A stretch of DNA of 64,000 bases, taken from positions 80,859 through 144,858 of the forward strand of contig JASEFS010000004.1 in assembly GCA_030018495.1 (NCBI GenBank), read 5' to 3'. The stretch comes from Deltaproteobacteria bacterium. GTDB taxonomy: Bacteria > Desulfobacterota > Desulfobaccia > Desulfobaccales > 0-14-0-80-60-11. The position numbers and the translations under genes are program-made. Under the pieces are notes generated by a model, which was given only the letters and a program-made list of their open reading frames with translations, was not told the DNA's origin and made no database searches. Positions 35,338-44,545 of the stretch are shown here, piece by piece. Numbering within the stretch: position 1 is the first letter of the stretch; each line of letters opens with the position of its first letter.

Positions 35338-36734
35338 TGCTGCCGCCACGATCGATACCAGCCTTTCTTGGTTTTTTGCCCCACCAACTGGCGCAGATGG
35401 TCCAATTCCTTGGTCCATTGGGATTCCAGCTTGTCACGCAGGGCCTTATTCTGTCGGCACTCCCGCTTGAAAAAATCGCTCAGCGCGCCCAGTTTCCCCA
35501 ATTCATAAATCATGGTCTCATAGCGCCGCCGCTCCACCACCAGATTCTCATGGGAAAAGCGGCACATTTGGCTCCAGGCTTCATAGATGTCCTGCCATCC
35601 CGGCTGACGGCTTCCCTGCCCGTTCGCCGGCTGATTCGACGCAGGTTCCATTTTCTCAGAAGCTGGCGCAGGGAACGGCAGGTCGAAGTCGAAGTCCAGG
35701 TCGGCAGGAGAATCCTGCTTGAGGCCTGGCGCACTTGTTGGATTTACCCGCGTATCCGCCTGACTGGACGATTCCCGGGTTTGCCGCAAGGGCGCGCTCT
35801 CCGCCTCCCATGGCTGAATGTCATCAAGGCCTGCCAAGGTTTGCTTTATCAGGCCCTCCAAATATTGAGCCCTTTGGGGATGACTGTGGGAATTGCCCAG
35901 AGGCGCATGCCACAACAGGCCGAAGAGGATCCGGGAATCCTCCAGATCCGCGGCTTTGGCGGTCTGCAACAAGCGTTGGTAATAGCGCTCCGGGGATGGG
36001 GCGGGCTCAAGCAGCGCCTGGAGAACCTGTGGATGTTGGCTGATGACCGGGTAAATTTCGCTCCAGGGCGGCGAGGCCGGCTCGGATTTCGGGGCGGCCT
36101 GGGGCATTACCGGGGCGTGCTCCCGGATGAATCGGCACAGACCGGCACTGGGTCTGGGGGGCGGCGATTCCCAGGGCGGTCTGAGCCACCTCAGGTTGCT
36201 TTGTGCCCTTGGTTCCAGGGAAGGAGGCGCCAATACCACCCCGCCTTCGCCAAATACCATGATCTGGCAGGATTCCAGGAAAAAAGAAGACGGCGGCTGC
36301 CAGCCCTTGGGCAGCGTGTAATAGTGCTGTTCCCGCTCCAGCCCGACTTCGGCCACGCACCCCGAACACCACTCGCCCCTCTGGTTGAAGGGGGAAAGAC
36401 TTTCGGCGCGGTGCACTTCCAGCACCAGCAGGCGGGAAGGAGCGCCGGTGCGCACCCCCAAATTCACCTGGATGCCTTCGAGTCCCAGCCGGGCGAGCTT
36501 GTCCGCCCAGAGTTTTTGATTCAGGCTGAAATCCAGGTCCAGGGCGGGCTCCCCTTTGAAATTTACGGCCAGCAAGTCCCACCCCAGACGGAGATATTTG
36601 GTCGAGTACTGGACCAGAACCTCGCTGTAATCCAGGTTATTTTTCAAGTTGAGAATCTGGCAGACTTCCTCTTCCCGGATGCCGGCGGAGACCCGGCGGA
36701 AAGCCGTCTCTTCATGGAGATCTTTGCTCTTCAT
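35334..36734 (-). CDS. protein with a degenerate primase-polymerase (PrimPol N-terminal) domain
   Basis: 466 residues. The first 190 follow the bifunctional primase/polymerase N-terminal domain pattern: KYLRLGWDLLAVNFKGEPAL, then QVNLGVRTGAPSRLLVLEVH, then QHYYTLPKGW, then EGGVVLAPPSLEP with a later W. The usual catalytic LDVD has become LEVH, so polymerase activity is doubtful. The middle is proline-rich and low in complexity. The C-terminal 90 residues are a charged helical segment. It is the first gene of a cassette with the PilZ-like protein, a MinD-like ATPase and the HD-GYP-like protein. No helicase or plasmid replication gene is present. Confidence 0.6.
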   Translation of the reverse strand: MKSKDLHEETAFRRVSAGIREEEVCQILNLKNNLDYSEVLVQYSTKYLRLGWDLLAVNFKGEPALDLDFSLNQKLWADKLARLGLEGIQVNLGVRTGAPSRLLVLEVHRAESLSPFNQRGEWCSGCVAEVGLEREQHYYTLPKGWQPPSSFFLESCQIMVFGEGGVVLAPPSLEPRAQSNLRWLRPPWESPPPRPSAGLCRFIREHAPVMPQAAPKSEPASPPWSEIYPVISQHPQVLQALLEPAPSPERYYQRLLQTAKAADLEDSRILFGLLWHAPLGNSHSHPQRAQYLEGLIKQTLAGLDDIQPWEAESAPLRQTRESSSQADTRVNPTSAPGLKQDSPADLDFDFDLPFPAPASEKMEPASNQPANGQGSRQPGWQDIYEAWSQMCRFSHENLVVERRRYETMIYELGKLGALSDFFKRECRQNKALRDKLESQWTKELDHLRQLVGQKTKKGWYRSWRQQ

Positions 36735-36955
36735 CCTGAAGGAAACCTTGCCGATAACTGGTTGTCGCTGCGATAAAAAGCCGAAAAGAAGAACTTTCCC
36801 AGGTCTTCAATATTTCAGCGCGCCTGTATCTCCTTAAACCTCCGGCTATTACCTGTTATCGGCTTGACATCTCAAGGGCATTAATTTCCCGGCTTGCTTC
36901 CTAAACATCGACGCTCCGGTAGGAGCCGGGTCTCCCGGCCCTTGCAGCCATCGAC

Positions 36956-36984
36956 TTGACAGGTCTGACGCCGAAGCCTATAAA
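36956..36984 (+). promoter_or_regulatory. sigma70-type promoter of trpB2
   Basis: TTGACA (36956-36961) and TATAAA (36979-36984) are separated by 17 bases, 30 bases upstream of the trpB2 start. An in-frame ATG at 36984 overlaps the -10 box and therefore cannot be the start. Confidence 0.8.
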
Positions 36985-37013
36985 TGACAGCCAGGACCTT
37001 GGAAGGAGCACTC

Positions 37014-38378
37014 ATGACAGAGTCATACAAAATTAATCTGGACGAAACCGACCTGCCCCAGGCGTGGTACAACATTCAGCCGGATCTGCCCAAGCCCCTG
37101 CCCCCCTACCTGCATCCCGCCACCAGGCAGCCGCTGGGACCCAAAGATTTGTCCGCCATTTTTCCCATGGCCTTGATTGAGCAGGAAATGACCCAGGAGC
37201 GCTGGATCGCCATCCCGGACGAGGTTAGGAATATTTATCGCCTGTGGCGCCCTACCCCTCTTCGCAGGGCCAGGCGACTGGAGGCGGCCCTGAACACTCC
37301 GGCCCGCATCTACTATAAGGACGAATCCGTGAGCCCCGCGGGCAGCCACAAGCCCAACACCGCGGTGGCCCAGGCTTACTACAACAAGGCGGCAGGCATC
37401 AGACGACTGGCGACGGAGACCGGGGCCGGTCAATGGGGGAGCGCCCTGGCCCTGGCCTGCAACTTCTTCGGGCTGGAGTGCACCGTCTATATGGTCAAGG
37501 TGAGCTATTACCAGAAGCCCTATCGGCGGTCTCTCATGCAGATCTGGGGGGCCGCGGTGTATCCCTCGCCCACCGAACTCACCAACGCCGGCCGGCAAAT
37601 CCTGGCCAAGGACCCGGAAACCTCGGGCAGCTTGGGGATTGCCATTTCGGAAGCGGTGGAAGACGCGGCCACCCACGAGGATACCAACTACTCCCTGGGG
37701 AGCGTTCTGAACCACGTGCTGCTGCACCAGACCGTGGTGGGGCTGGAAGCCAAAAAGCAGTTGGCCCTGGCCGGAGAGGAGCCGGACATCCTCATCGGCT
37801 GCGTCGGCGGCGGCAGCAATTTCGCAGGCTTTGTCTTTCCCTTTGTGCCCGATAAACTCAAAGGCAAGGAGAGGCGCTTCATCGGGGTGGAACCCACCGC
37901 CTGCCCCACCCTCACCCGGGGCGCCTATGCCTATGACTTCGGCGACACCGCGGGCTTAACACCCCTCATCCTGATGCACACCCTGGGGCACTCCTTCGTG
38001 CCGCCGGGCATCCACGCCGGGGGTCTGCGCTATCACGGCGACGCGCCGCTCTTGTCCCTCCTGGTGCATGAAAAGATCATCGAAGCCCGGGCCTACGCCC
38101 AAAATCCGGTGTTCGACGCGGCCCGCCTCTTCGCCCGCACCGAGGGCATCGTTCCGGCCCCGGAGACCGCCCACGCCATTAAAGCCGCGGTGGACGAAGC
38201 CGGGCGCTGCCGGGAGACCGGGGAGGAAAAGTGTGTCGTCTTCAATTACTCAGGCCACGGGCACTTTGACTTGGCGGCCTATGACGCTTATCTTGAAGGC
38301 AAACTGGAAGATATGGAGCATTCGGACGAGGTCCTGCGGCAAGCCCTTAGGGAGCTTCCTCAAATTCACGGAAGGTAA
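37014..38378 (+). CDS. tryptophan synthase beta-like protein TrpB2
   Basis: PLP enzyme of 454 residues, the longer TrpB2 subgroup common in archaea and anaerobic bacteria. The PLP lysine is in SHKPNTA ([11 protein letters not shown]), the phosphate-binding glycine loop is [11 protein letters not shown], and the C-terminal active-site segment is [10 protein letters not shown]. It can condense indole (or a phosphoserine-like substrate) to tryptophan; no trpA or other trp gene is adjacent. GGAAGGAG precedes the ATG at 37014 and a good promoter lies at 36956. Confidence 0.92.
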   Translation: MTESYKINLDETDLPQAWYNIQPDLPKPLPPYLHPATRQPLGPKDLSAIFPMALIEQEMTQERWIAIPDEVRNIYRLWRPTPLRRARRLEAALNTPARIYYKDESVSPAGSHKPNTAVAQAYYNKAAGIRRLATETGAGQWGSALALACNFFGLECTVYMVKVSYYQKPYRRSLMQIWGAAVYPSPTELTNAGRQILAKDPETSGSLGIAISEAVEDAATHEDTNYSLGSVLNHVLLHQTVVGLEAKKQLALAGEEPDILIGCVGGGSNFAGFVFPFVPDKLKGKERRFIGVEPTACPTLTRGAYAYDFGDTAGLTPLILMHTLGHSFVPPGIHAGGLRYHGDAPLLSLLVHEKIIEARAYAQNPVFDAARLFARTEGIVPAPETAHAIKAAVDEAGRCRETGEEKCVVFNYSGHGHFDLAAYDAYLEGKLEDMEHSDEVLRQALRELPQIHGR

Positions 38379-38470
38379 GGAGGTGAAACCGGCCAGGTCT
38401 TTGAGTCTGCGCGATTTCTTGGCTGTGAAAGGAAAAGCAGTTAACCAAGTTTGCTAAAGGAGAGCGCGCC

Positions 38471-38752
38471 ATGAAAAAAGCGTTGGCAGTTATTGGCTTG
38501 ATCCTTTTCCTGTCGACCCTGGCCTACGGGGCCGTCAAGACTTACCAGGTGACGGGTCCGGTGCTGGAGGCCACCGACACCATGATCGCGGTTCAAAAAG
38601 ACAAGGAGCGCTGGGAAATCGCCCGGGATGCGAATACTAAGGTCACCGGCGACCTCAAGGTGGGCGAAAAGGTCACCGTGGAGTACCGCATGACCGCCAC
38701 CAAGGTGGAGGTCAAGGCGGCCAAGCCCAAGGCGGAGAAAAAGCAAAAGTAG
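38471..38752 (+). CDS. small secreted protein of unknown function
   Basis: 93 residues with a signal peptide (residues 1-20, ending AYG). A small beta-rich domain (VTGPVLEATDTMIAVQKDKERW ... VGEKVTVEYRM, shown in parts) resembles a single OB/SH3-like barrel and ends in a lysine-rich tail. AAAGGAG precedes the ATG. Probably periplasmic; function not recognised. A strong terminator follows. Confidence 0.72.
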   Translation: MKKALAVIGLILFLSTLAYGAVKTYQVTGPVLEATDTMIAVQKDKERWEIARDANTKVTGDLKVGEKVTVEYRMTATKVEVKAAKPKAEKKQK

Positions 38753-38773
38753 CTTTTTAGAAAAACGGGATAG

Positions 38774-38811
38774 AAAATCGGGGAGCCGGTTCTGGTGTCC
38801 CCGATTTTTTT
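38774..38811 (+). terminator. rho-independent terminator
   Basis: AAAATCGGGG (38774-38783) pairs with CCCCGATTTT (38799-38808), followed by further T. Confidence 0.92.
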
Positions 38812-38835
38812 GGAAGCAGGGGCCAAGGGCCGCCA

Positions 38836-38870
38836 GGGGTTAGGTGGCAGGAGTCAGGGGTTAGGGTTAG
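38836..38870. repeat. heptamer-phased repeat (GGGGTTA/GGAGTCA)
   Basis: Five 7-base units GGGGTTA, GGTGGCA, GGAGTCA, GGGGTTA, GGGTTAG between the terminator and the NUDIX gene. Confidence 0.7.
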
Positions 38871-39005
38871 GGTGCTGGAATCTTCGCGATGAAGCTTTAT
38901 GATTTTCTCGTGATTGCTCCGATGGTTTGAGTGATTTCTTCCATTTTATTTTACCCTCTCCCCCAAACTTGAAGCTAAAGACCTCAGGAAATTTTTTTAT
39001 TCCCA

Positions 39006-39461
39006 TCAATCCAACAGGGCCAGGAAGGTTCCCAGGCGGCGTTGCTCCCAGGCGCGCTGAATCACGTCGGCGGTAAAATCCGGCAAGGCCGCGCTGGTCA
39101 AATCGGCCAGCGAGACGAAGCCGGCCCGGTCCACATCGGAGCCGGGCCTGAGGTCGCCCCCGGCATACTCGCAGACAAAATCGACGAGCACATAATGATA
39201 GGGAATTTTGTCCTCGGCATCCCGATAGATGCGGTCCAACACCGCGGAAATTCCCAAAATCCTGATGCTCAGGCCGGTTTCCTCCCGGACTTCCCTGGTG
39301 ATTGCGTCCTTTAAGCTCTCCCCCAATTCCACCAAGCCTCCGGGCAGGCTCCAGAAGCCTTTGGCCGGCTCCTGGCCCCGGCGCACCAGCAGGACCTCGT
39401 CGCCGCGAAAAATCACCGCGGCCACACCAACCAGGGGCTGGTCGGGATAGAGGCGATCCAT
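39006..39461 (-). CDS. NUDIX hydrolase
   Basis: 151 residues with a complete Nudix box, [24 protein letters not shown] in two parts (GGLVELGE ... REVREETGL), near residue 40-62. Likely hydrolyses a nucleoside diphosphate derivative such as ADP-ribose or an oxidised nucleotide. The heptamer repeat at 39473 lies immediately upstream of the start, leaving no good ribosome binding site. Confidence 0.9.
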   Translation of the reverse strand: MDRLYPDQPLVGVAAVIFRGDEVLLVRRGQEPAKGFWSLPGGLVELGESLKDAITREVREETGLSIRILGISAVLDRIYRDAEDKIPYHYVLVDFVCEYAGGDLRPGSDVDRAGFVSLADLTSAALPDFTADVIQRAWEQRRLGTFLALLD

Positions 39462-39472
39462 TTGAGTGAGCG

Positions 39473-39521
39473 GTCAGCAGTCAGTAGTCAGTAGTCAGTA
39501 GTCAGTAGTCAGTAGTCAGTA
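39473..39521. repeat. seven-unit tandem heptamer (GTCAGTA)
   Basis: Seven units of 7 bases: GTCAGCA once, then GTCAGTA six times, with perfect phasing. It lies 12 bases upstream of the NUDIX start. Confidence 0.97.
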
Positions 39522-39553
39522 ACAAGTAATAAGTCGGATCACTTTTTTTGCCA

Positions 39554-41248
39554 TCAAATTTCCACCCTAAGCGAGCGCTTCACCCGGATCGCCGCGGCGC
39601 CGCCCACCGGGCAGACGTGCTCGCAGTGGCCGCAGCCGATGCAGCGGTCCGCATGCACCACGGGCAGCCTCACCGGCATCTTTTCACCTTGGCTGTTAAA
39701 AACTTCCGCGGTGTTAAAAGTGATGGCCTTGGGGGCCACCGGGCAATGCTCCTCGCACACCAAACAGCCGGTGCCCTCGCTGTAAGGGATGCAGCGGCTG
39801 CGGTCAATGGTGGCCGTGCCTAATACGGTGGCCTGCTTGACAGCCAGATCCAGCATGGGGATGGCCCCGGTGGGGCACACCTGGCCGCACAGGTTGCAGG
39901 AATGGGCGCAATAGCCCATCCTGGGGATGAGCCTGGGGGTGTAGAGACCCTCGAGGCCGGCTTCGAAAAGCACCGGCTGAATCCCGTTGGTCAGGCAGAC
40001 CTTCATACACTGGCCGCAGCGGATACAGCGGGACAACACCTCCGCCTCATCTTGGGCCCCTGGAGGCCTGATCAGGTATTCCTCGGGCCGGACGGCCAGC
40101 GAACCCAAGCGGACAAGCGGCACCGCAACCACGCCCACAGCCAGGGAGGTGACCACCTGCCGGCGTCCCAGGTCCAGAGGCGCGCGCGGGGCTTTCCGCC
40201 GGAAGGTGAAGCCCACCCGCCCCTGGTCGCACTCGGCCAAGCATTTGAGGCAGAGCTGGCACTCGGCACTGGAATGGGACGCGGGTTTCTTGAGGGGAGG
40301 GCCGGGCGAGGGTGAATTCCCCGTCTTCCCCTCAAGCTCCCCTCCCAACCCACTGTACGGGGTTGGGGGAGGGGGTTCAGGAGAGGCGGCAGGGACGGTC
40401 GGCGTCTGGCCCACTTCCCCGAAAGCTCCCATTTTACAAGCCTCCGCGCAGTCGCCGCAGTCCGGGCACAGGGCATAGGGTTTGCGCCGCAAAAGCGAAA
40501 AGCGGGCCACCAGTCCGTATAGTGCTCCCAAGGGGCACAGGGCCCGGCACCAGAACCGCCGGTCCACCCTTTCCGCGGCCACTATCAGGGCAAAGAGAAT
40601 AAAGGTAAGCACCGGCAGCAGGTAAACCAAACCCCGGAACGGCAGTACAGTGGTCTTCAAGAATTGGTAAATCGGTTCGCTCACGTAAGTTGCCGGCGGC
40701 CCCAGGCGGTAGAGCACCAGCCCGGCTTTTTCCACCCCGTAGTTGAAGGCCGGGTAAAAAACGATGGCCAGAGTGCGGTACAGCAGGGAGAGGGGGTCAA
40801 ACAGACCCACCAGGTTCAAAGTGAAAGGGGCGCTGGCCAACAGGGCGATGAGGAGGTAGTATTTCCCCCGGCGCCAGCGGTCCGCCACGCCCCCGTCCGG
40901 GCGGGGCCTGAAAAGAAGGCGCCGGCAGCCGTCCAGGGTGGTGCCCAAAGGGCAGACCCAGCCGCAGAAGAAGCGTCCCAAAATAAAAGTCAGGCCCACG
41001 AACGCCAGGGCCCACCAGAGGCCGGCGATGAAGGGGCTGAATGTTAACAGGTGGGCCGCCAAAATCAGCGGGTCGAAGCGGAAAAACAGGTCCACCGGCC
41101 ACCTGAGGATGTCCTGGCCGCTGTATTCTGCTTTCAGAAAAAGCGTCACAAACAGCAGAAAAAAGAAAATCTGGGTGCCGCGCCTCAGCCAGACCCAGGT
41201 TTTGGATGATATGGAGAAGTTTTTGTCGGTCATAATTCGTTCATGCAA
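39554..41248 (-). CDS. polyferredoxin with NapH-like membrane domain
   Basis: 564 residues. Six hydrophobic segments occupy the first 250 residues, including the NapH/MauN-type FFCGWVCPLGTTLDG and FWCRALCPLGALYG. Then come cysteine clusters for several [4Fe-4S] centres: CPDCGDCAEAC, CQLCLKCLAEC, CIRCGQCMKVC, CNLCGQVCPTG, CLVCEEHCP and CIGCGHCEHVCP. Such proteins carry electrons between the membrane and periplasm or cytoplasm. A proline-rich stretch of about 50 residues between the first two clusters is encoded by repeat-like palindromic DNA (40338-40375) and looks like an insertion. The DUF362 gene upstream is a common partner. Confidence 0.9.
   Translation of the reverse strand: MHERIMTDKNFSISSKTWVWLRRGTQIFFFLLFVTLFLKAEYSGQDILRWPVDLFFRFDPLILAAHLLTFSPFIAGLWWALAFVGLTFILGRFFCGWVCPLGTTLDGCRRLLFRPRPDGGVADRWRRGKYYLLIALLASAPFTLNLVGLFDPLSLLYRTLAIVFYPAFNYGVEKAGLVLYRLGPPATYVSEPIYQFLKTTVLPFRGLVYLLPVLTFILFALIVAAERVDRRFWCRALCPLGALYGLVARFSLLRRKPYALCPDCGDCAEACKMGAFGEVGQTPTVPAASPEPPPPTPYSGLGGELEGKTGNSPSPGPPLKKPASHSSAECQLCLKCLAECDQGRVGFTFRRKAPRAPLDLGRRQVVTSLAVGVVAVPLVRLGSLAVRPEEYLIRPPGAQDEAEVLSRCIRCGQCMKVCLTNGIQPVLFEAGLEGLYTPRLIPRMGYCAHSCNLCGQVCPTGAIPMLDLAVKQATVLGTATIDRSRCIPYSEGTGCLVCEEHCPVAPKAITFNTAEVFNSQGEKMPVRLPVVHADRCIGCGHCEHVCPVGGAAAIRVKRSLRVEI
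40338..40375. repeat. palindromic repeat inside the polyferredoxin gene
   Basis: CCCTCCCAACCC and GGGTTGGGGGAGGG arms enclose a short loop. The composition and style match intergenic repeats of the window (for example 63954-64000), but this copy is in frame and translated. Confidence 0.65.
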
Positions 41249-41334
41249 GAAGCTTTTGCCTGAGAACCTCGGGAAAAGCGCGTAGGGGCGGTTCGCCGAC
41301 CGCCCCTACGCCTCGTCTGTTCTCTTGATTTTAG

Positions 41335-42249
41335 TTACACAAACTTGATTTTGTTCAGGTCCATCTCGCCCCGGTTCAGCTCAAAGGCCTTGGTGATATG
41401 CCCGATGTCCGCGGGTTTCAGCCCGAACAGGGTGGCGCCGAAGGCGTCCAGGGCCACCGGGTCGGGGCCGGCCAATACCAGATTTTTCACTTCCACATCC
41501 TCGATATTGCCTCCTGACGGACCGTTTCTCAGGAGGATGCGGGTGCAGTCCAGGACATGGAGGTCGGGGCGCAGCACCAGGTTCATGTCCGCGATGTTCT
41601 GGTGCAAGCCCACGTGGCAGCGCCCCCGCCACCCGCCGATGGCGCCCATCATGTTCTTCAGGCACATGGTCAGGCGGCCTTCGCTGTGGTGTTTGGCTAC
41701 CGGGATATTAATGAAGCAGTCGGCCTCCAAAATGTCCTTATAATAATACCACTTTTTCAGGGACTTGGCTTTTTCGGCCCTGACCTCCACAAAGCGTCGC
41801 TCGTCCACGAACTCCACTTTGACCCGAGGGTCCTTGAGGTCCCCCACCGCGGCCTGGATGCCGCTGGTGGCATAGGCTCGGCGGGCGTCATGGCAGGTAT
41901 GGTCCAAAACTTTAACCTCTTTGGCGCCGGCTTCCAGGCACAACTCCACGACTTGGCGCACCACTGCGGGGTGGGCGTTGGCAGCCATCTCCGGGGGCCG
42001 GTCCCAGGCCATATTGGGTTTGACTACCACAGTTTGGCCGGGGTTGACGAATTTTTTCATGCCGCCCAGCTTCTGCACGGCTTCACCGGTTATCTGGGCC
42101 CATTTATCACCCTGCGCTTTGGCGATAATGGCCTCCGGCTTGTCCGCCGGGGCCATGGCCCAGAGTTCCTCCGGCATTATCAGCCACTTGCCGGCCCCGG
42201 CCGCCAGGCCCAGGGCCGCCGTCTTTTTCAGAAATTCCCGCCGATCCAT
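41335..42249 (-). CDS. DUF362 protein with twin-arginine signal
   Basis: 304 residues starting with the Tat-type DRREFLKKTA, a hydrophobic stretch and a probable cleavage near residue 32. The DUF362 core has VVVKPNMAWD, NIPVAKHHSEGRLTMCLKN and the late PDPVALDAFGA. No ferredoxin cysteine cluster of its own. It lies upstream of the polyferredoxin on the same strand with an 86-base gap and probably works with it in a periplasmic redox process. AAGGAGGA precedes the ATG. Confidence 0.88.
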   Translation of the reverse strand: MDRREFLKKTAALGLAAGAGKWLIMPEELWAMAPADKPEAIIAKAQGDKWAQITGEAVQKLGGMKKFVNPGQTVVVKPNMAWDRPPEMAANAHPAVVRQVVELCLEAGAKEVKVLDHTCHDARRAYATSGIQAAVGDLKDPRVKVEFVDERRFVEVRAEKAKSLKKWYYYKDILEADCFINIPVAKHHSEGRLTMCLKNMMGAIGGWRGRCHVGLHQNIADMNLVLRPDLHVLDCTRILLRNGPSGGNIEDVEVKNLVLAGPDPVALDAFGATLFGLKPADIGHITKAFELNRGEMDLNKIKFV

Positions 42250-42464
42250 TTAGATCCTCCTTAAAAGGCGGTTTGCGGGTATGCGGTTTCTGGTTGTTTT
42301 ATACCCGAGTCAGCACCTTAAACTTAATCATCCGGGCAGCAATGTCAGTCGTTTTATATAGAAAAATCGCAGGCAATCGGCGCCGGCAAGGTTTTTACAA
42401 AGATTCACCCAAAACCCCATGTATATTATTTTGACTACATGAACCCCTGGTTTGCAAGTTTTTC

Positions 42465-42493
42465 TTGACAAATAACCGGATTTCTCTTATTGA
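42465..42493 (+). promoter_or_regulatory. promoter of the efflux operon
   Basis: TTGACA (42465-42470) and TATTGA (42488-42493) are separated by 17 bases, upstream of the tetR-type gene. Confidence 0.7.
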
Positions 42494-42524
42494 CTTTATG
42501 GTCATTTGACTGACTACAAGGTCA
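42491..42524 (+). promoter_or_regulatory. tandem operator for the TetR-family regulator
   Basis: Two copies of TGAC-N6-GTCA, at 42491-42504 and 42511-42524, have start points 20 bases apart (two helical turns). The first overlaps the -10 box, the second reaches the ribosome binding site region. This is the usual layout for self-repression by a TetR-type protein. Confidence 0.75.
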
Positions 42525-42527
42525 TTT

Positions 42528-43172
42528 ATGAAATCAAAACCCACCAAAAAAGAAGTGGTGACGGCCTTCCGCACCCGGGAAATTCTGACCGCGGCCCGCG
42601 AAGTCATGGAGCGCCTGGGGGTGGAGGCCGCCACCATGGACGAAATCGCCCAGACCGCGGGAATAGCCAAAGGCACCATTTATCTTTACTTCCAGGGCAA
42701 GGAGGAACTCATCCAGGCCCTGATGTCCCAGGTGGGGGAAAATATGCACCGGGATCTCAAGGCCGTCATCGACACTGCTTTTTCACCCCGGGACAAGCTG
42801 CCCCGGGTGCTGGCCGTGCTGGTGGATTATCTGGAACGGGAGCGCGCCTTGTTTCCCATCTATATGCGGGACTTCGCCCATTGGATGGTGCCCGGCGGCC
42901 GTAAGCGCTTCGGCCGCATCCGCGAGCTGGAAGGGGAGATTCTGGCGCTGCTCAACCATTTGTTTTCCGAAGGCGTCGCCACCGGGGACTTTATTCCCGC
43001 GGACCCCAAACTGCTCACCTTTCTTCTGCGCAGCCTGGTGCGGGGCGTGGGGTTTTACGGGATGGCCGAAGGCCGCAGCGAGGCAATAAAAGAAGCGCTG
43101 CCTGTGCTGGTCACTTTTATGTTGTCGGGATTAACGCCACCGCCGGCATCGACAGCTGAGGTGCACTCCTGA
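42528..43172 (+). CDS. TetR/AcrR-family transcriptional regulator
   Basis: 214 residues with an N-terminal helix-turn-helix, ILTAAREVMERLGVEAATMDEIA then GIAKGTIYLYFQGKEEL (residues about 18-62), and a ligand-binding C-terminal domain of unknown specificity. It is the first gene of a tetR-tolC-emrA-emrB operon and ends one base into the tolC start. Likely represses the operon until the exported compound binds. Confidence 0.92.
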   Translation: MKSKPTKKEVVTAFRTREILTAAREVMERLGVEAATMDEIAQTAGIAKGTIYLYFQGKEELIQALMSQVGENMHRDLKAVIDTAFSPRDKLPRVLAVLVDYLERERALFPIYMRDFAHWMVPGGRKRFGRIRELEGEILALLNHLFSEGVATGDFIPADPKLLTFLLRSLVRGVGFYGMAEGRSEAIKEALPVLVTFMLSGLTPPPASTAEVHS

Positions 43173-44545
43173 TGCTCGCCATAAAATTTCTCATTGTCAG
43201 CCTGGCCGGTTTCCTGATGTGCAGTGGGGTCGCGAATCTGGTCCTGGCCGATGAGCCGCCGCGCCGGTTAAACCTGCAACAATCCCTGCAATTGGCTTGG
43301 AAAGCCAATCCCTCCCTGCAAATCAGCCGGGTGGAGGAGCTCATCGCCGGCCAGGAGGTGGTGCGGGCCCGGTCCGGGCTGCTGCCGCATGTGCAGGCAG
43401 ACGCCAGTCAGACCATCTACGACAATCCCGTTAAGGTGCAGGTGAGAGGATTGGAGACGCCCATTGGACCTGCGCCGCGGGTGTCAACTTCATTCCCCAT
43501 GACCAACAAAAATTTTTGGACCACCGGGGTGACGGTGGATCAGACCCTTTTCGATTTGGGCACCATCTCCCGCTACCAGGCCGCAGTGCTGGGCAAAGCC
43601 GCCACCCGCCTGGATACCGCCCAGGTCAGGGACAACCTTTTTCTCAATGTTTGCCAGGGGTACTTCCGGGTGCTGCGGGCCGAAAAAATGGTCATTGTGG
43701 CGGAGCAGGAAGTGAAACAGCTTAAAGAGCACTTAAGCGACACGCGCAACCTGTACGAGTTCGGTCTGGTCACCTTCAATGACGTCCTCCAGGCCGAGGT
43801 GGCCCTGTCGGATGCCGAGCAGCGGCTCATCACCGCAAAAAACGATGTGACCAATTTAAAGTCGGCCTTGAACAAGGTCATGGGCCTGCCGGTGCCCACG
43901 CCCATCACGCTGGCGGAGGAAAACAAACTGGTGACCCCCGCCTTGGACCTGGAGCAGGCCTCGGAGACAGCCCTGAAGCAGCGGAGTGACCTGGAGGCCG
44001 CCAAGCGGCGCATCGAACAGGGAGAGAAAAACATCACCCAGGCCAAATCGGGCTATTTTCCCCGGGTCTTTCTCCAGGCCGGCCACACTTTTCAGCAAAA
44101 CGACTCCTGGCTTCACGAGCACCAGTACTTTGCCATTTTCGGCATGCAGTGGAGCCTTTTTTCCGGGTTCGACACCCGCGCCCAGGTCAACCAGGCCCGG
44201 CAGCGCCTGCAGCAACTGCACTTGCAGCGGCAGGACCTGACCGAGCAGATCCGCCTGGATGTGCAAACCGCCTACCTGGGGTTAAAGGAGACGGCCGAAC
44301 GCATCAGAGTGACGGAGAAGGCCGTGGCCCAGGGGGAAGAAAACCTGCGCCTGAATAACGAGCGCTATAAAGAGCAGGTGGGCACGGCCACCGATGTTCT
44401 CGATGCCCAGACCTTGCTCACCAGGGCCCGGGTTAATTTCTTCAACGCCCATTACGACCACCAGATGGCCAAGGCCCAGATGTTGTGGGCCATGGGGGGC
44501 ATTACTGAACTAGTGGATAACAAGAATGCCGAAAATGTCCCGTAG
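43172..44545 (+). CDS. TolC-family outer membrane efflux protein
   Basis: 457 residues with a signal peptide (1-26) and two repeats of the outer membrane efflux protein fold; long helices such as EQEVKQLKEHLSDTRNLYE and the later EENLRLNNERYKEQVGTATDVLDAQ are typical. It forms the exit duct of a tripartite pump with the two following genes. Its start overlaps the regulator stop by one base and its end overlaps emrA by 20 bases. Confidence 0.93.
   Translation: MLAIKFLIVSLAGFLMCSGVANLVLADEPPRRLNLQQSLQLAWKANPSLQISRVEELIAGQEVVRARSGLLPHVQADASQTIYDNPVKVQVRGLETPIGPAPRVSTSFPMTNKNFWTTGVTVDQTLFDLGTISRYQAAVLGKAATRLDTAQVRDNLFLNVCQGYFRVLRAEKMVIVAEQEVKQLKEHLSDTRNLYEFGLVTFNDVLQAEVALSDAEQRLITAKNDVTNLKSALNKVMGLPVPTPITLAEENKLVTPALDLEQASETALKQRSDLEAAKRRIEQGEKNITQAKSGYFPRVFLQAGHTFQQNDSWLHEHQYFAIFGMQWSLFSGFDTRAQVNQARQRLQQLHLQRQDLTEQIRLDVQTAYLGLKETAERIRVTEKAVAQGEENLRLNNERYKEQVGTATDVLDAQTLLTRARVNFFNAHYDHQMAKAQMLWAMGGITELVDNKNAENVP

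Noticed and set aside
39473..39521. Possible CRISPR array
   Set aside because: The units are contiguous 7-mers without spacers.
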